From: Candidatus Kapaibacterium sp.
Lineage (GTDB): Bacteria > Bacteroidota > Ignavibacteria > Kapaibacteriales > UBA2268
Length of the DNA: 64,000 bases
Assembly (NCBI GenBank): GCA_026418625.1
Contig: JAOABA010000011.1
Location: 1-64,000 of the forward strand
Reading direction: 5' to 3'
Part shown: piece by piece, positions 63,796 to 64,000 of the stretch
How the letters are laid out: each line of letters starts with the position of its first letter
Numbering within the stretch: the stretch's first letter is position 1
Notes under the pieces: model-generated
Told to the model about the DNA's origin: nothing
Database searches by the model: none
The model's input: the letters and a program-made list of their open reading frames with translations, nothing else
Program-made: the position numbers and the translations under genes

Positions 63796-64000
63796 TTAAT
63801 TAATTATAATTACCGGTTTTGTATATCTTTTATTTTTGATTTCTAACATAATAAAGTAAAGACCACTGCTCAAGTCTGTTTCGATTTCAAAAAAATTTTC
63901 ATTTGCAGAGAAAGTTTCTTTTTGGGAGGAATAAACGATTTTACCATCAGATGAAACCACATTAATTTTTGCAGGAGAATTTGATAAATCAAATAAATTA
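63796..64000 (-). CDS. C-terminal end of a T9SS type A cargo protein, cut by window edge
   Basis: Reading inward from the right edge on the minus strand gives NLFDLSNSPAKINVVSSDGKIVYSSQ, then ETDLSSGLYFIMLEIKNKRYTKPVIIIN and a TAA at 63796-63798. This is the usual end of a T9SS type A sorting domain (LSSGLYFI...). The rest of the gene lies outside the window, so neither length nor other domains are known. It was too edge-cut for the ORF track. A short gap separates it from the gene at 61938. Confidence 0.8.
   Translation of the reverse strand, partial: NLFDLSNSPAKINVVSSDGKIVYSSQKETFSANENFFEIETDLSSGLYFIMLEIKNKRYTKPVIIIN

Noticed and set aside
1-64000. CRISPR arrays, tRNA and rRNA genes
   Set aside because: No regularly spaced repeats and no cloverleaf or conserved rRNA text were found in the gaps between genes.

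Overview
The window is AT-rich DNA with almost every gene intact and close-packed. Several secreted proteins end in type IX secretion (T9SS) type A sorting tails, there is a FISUMP lipoprotein pair, and Asp-box/YCF48-like propellers are common. Together these point to the Bacteroidota/FCB group. Clear Shine-Dalgarno runs (AGGAG/AAGGAGG before several starts, for example ppk2 and the 1562-aa surface protein) argue mildly for an Ignavibacteria/Kapabacteria/Chlorobi-type lineage rather than a classical Bacteroidia; this placement is inference. Bases 4-22 are a Nextera mosaic-end adapter, so the left edge is a contig end from a sequencing library and the first gene is truncated there. No rRNA, tRNA or CRISPR array was seen.

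Layout. 1-603: 3' part of a branched-chain aminotransferase. 889-6933: a four-gene mirror-like cassette A-B-B'-A', in which two T9SS-exported Asp-box propellers flank two paralogous lipoproteins that join a caspase-like (clan CD) His/Cys region to a FISUMP domain. 6999-9886: two membrane proteins (one frameshifted), a lipoprotein and a PPK2 polyphosphate kinase. 10099-13368: a large sortilin-like propeller. 13421-14427: a toxin-antitoxin patch with a decayed MntA/HepT-type pair followed by an intact hicBA pair. 14618-16885: an S9 peptidase. 16998-23704: an RND efflux operon (TolC-type, TetR, adaptor, HAE-type RND pump) with a nested palindromic operator upstream, divergent from a STAND-like ATPase at 23896.

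26338-36134: leuS, riboflavin synthase, a very large T9SS surface protein and a Rossmann oxidoreductase. 36348-39053: a T9SS propeller and a MATE exporter. 39177-48373: a co-directional run of a processive GT2 enzyme, M32 carboxypeptidase, OstA/LptA-like protein, 1338-aa T9SS protein and outer-membrane barrel. 48733-50551: a TPR-LRR protein and a secreted protein. 50916-51206: relic of a REP-associated (RAYT) transposase among hairpins. 51287-55706: CorA, a C-terminal processing protease and an aldehyde dehydrogenase. 55907-58756: a single-chain MmeI-like (type IIL) restriction-modification enzyme. 58856-61857: a SLC13/DASS transporter and a tryptophanase/tyrosine phenol-lyase family enzyme whose pocket residues read as tryptophanase. 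61938-64000: two T9SS cargo proteins, the last cut by the window edge.

How it fits together: at least seven predicted T9SS cargo proteins lie here without any visible T9SS machinery gene, so the secretion system must be encoded elsewhere. The most unusual loci are the caspase-like/FISUMP cassette, the tryptophanase-type pocket on a tyrosine-phenol-lyase-length backbone, the decayed toxin-antitoxin pair and the RAYT relic.
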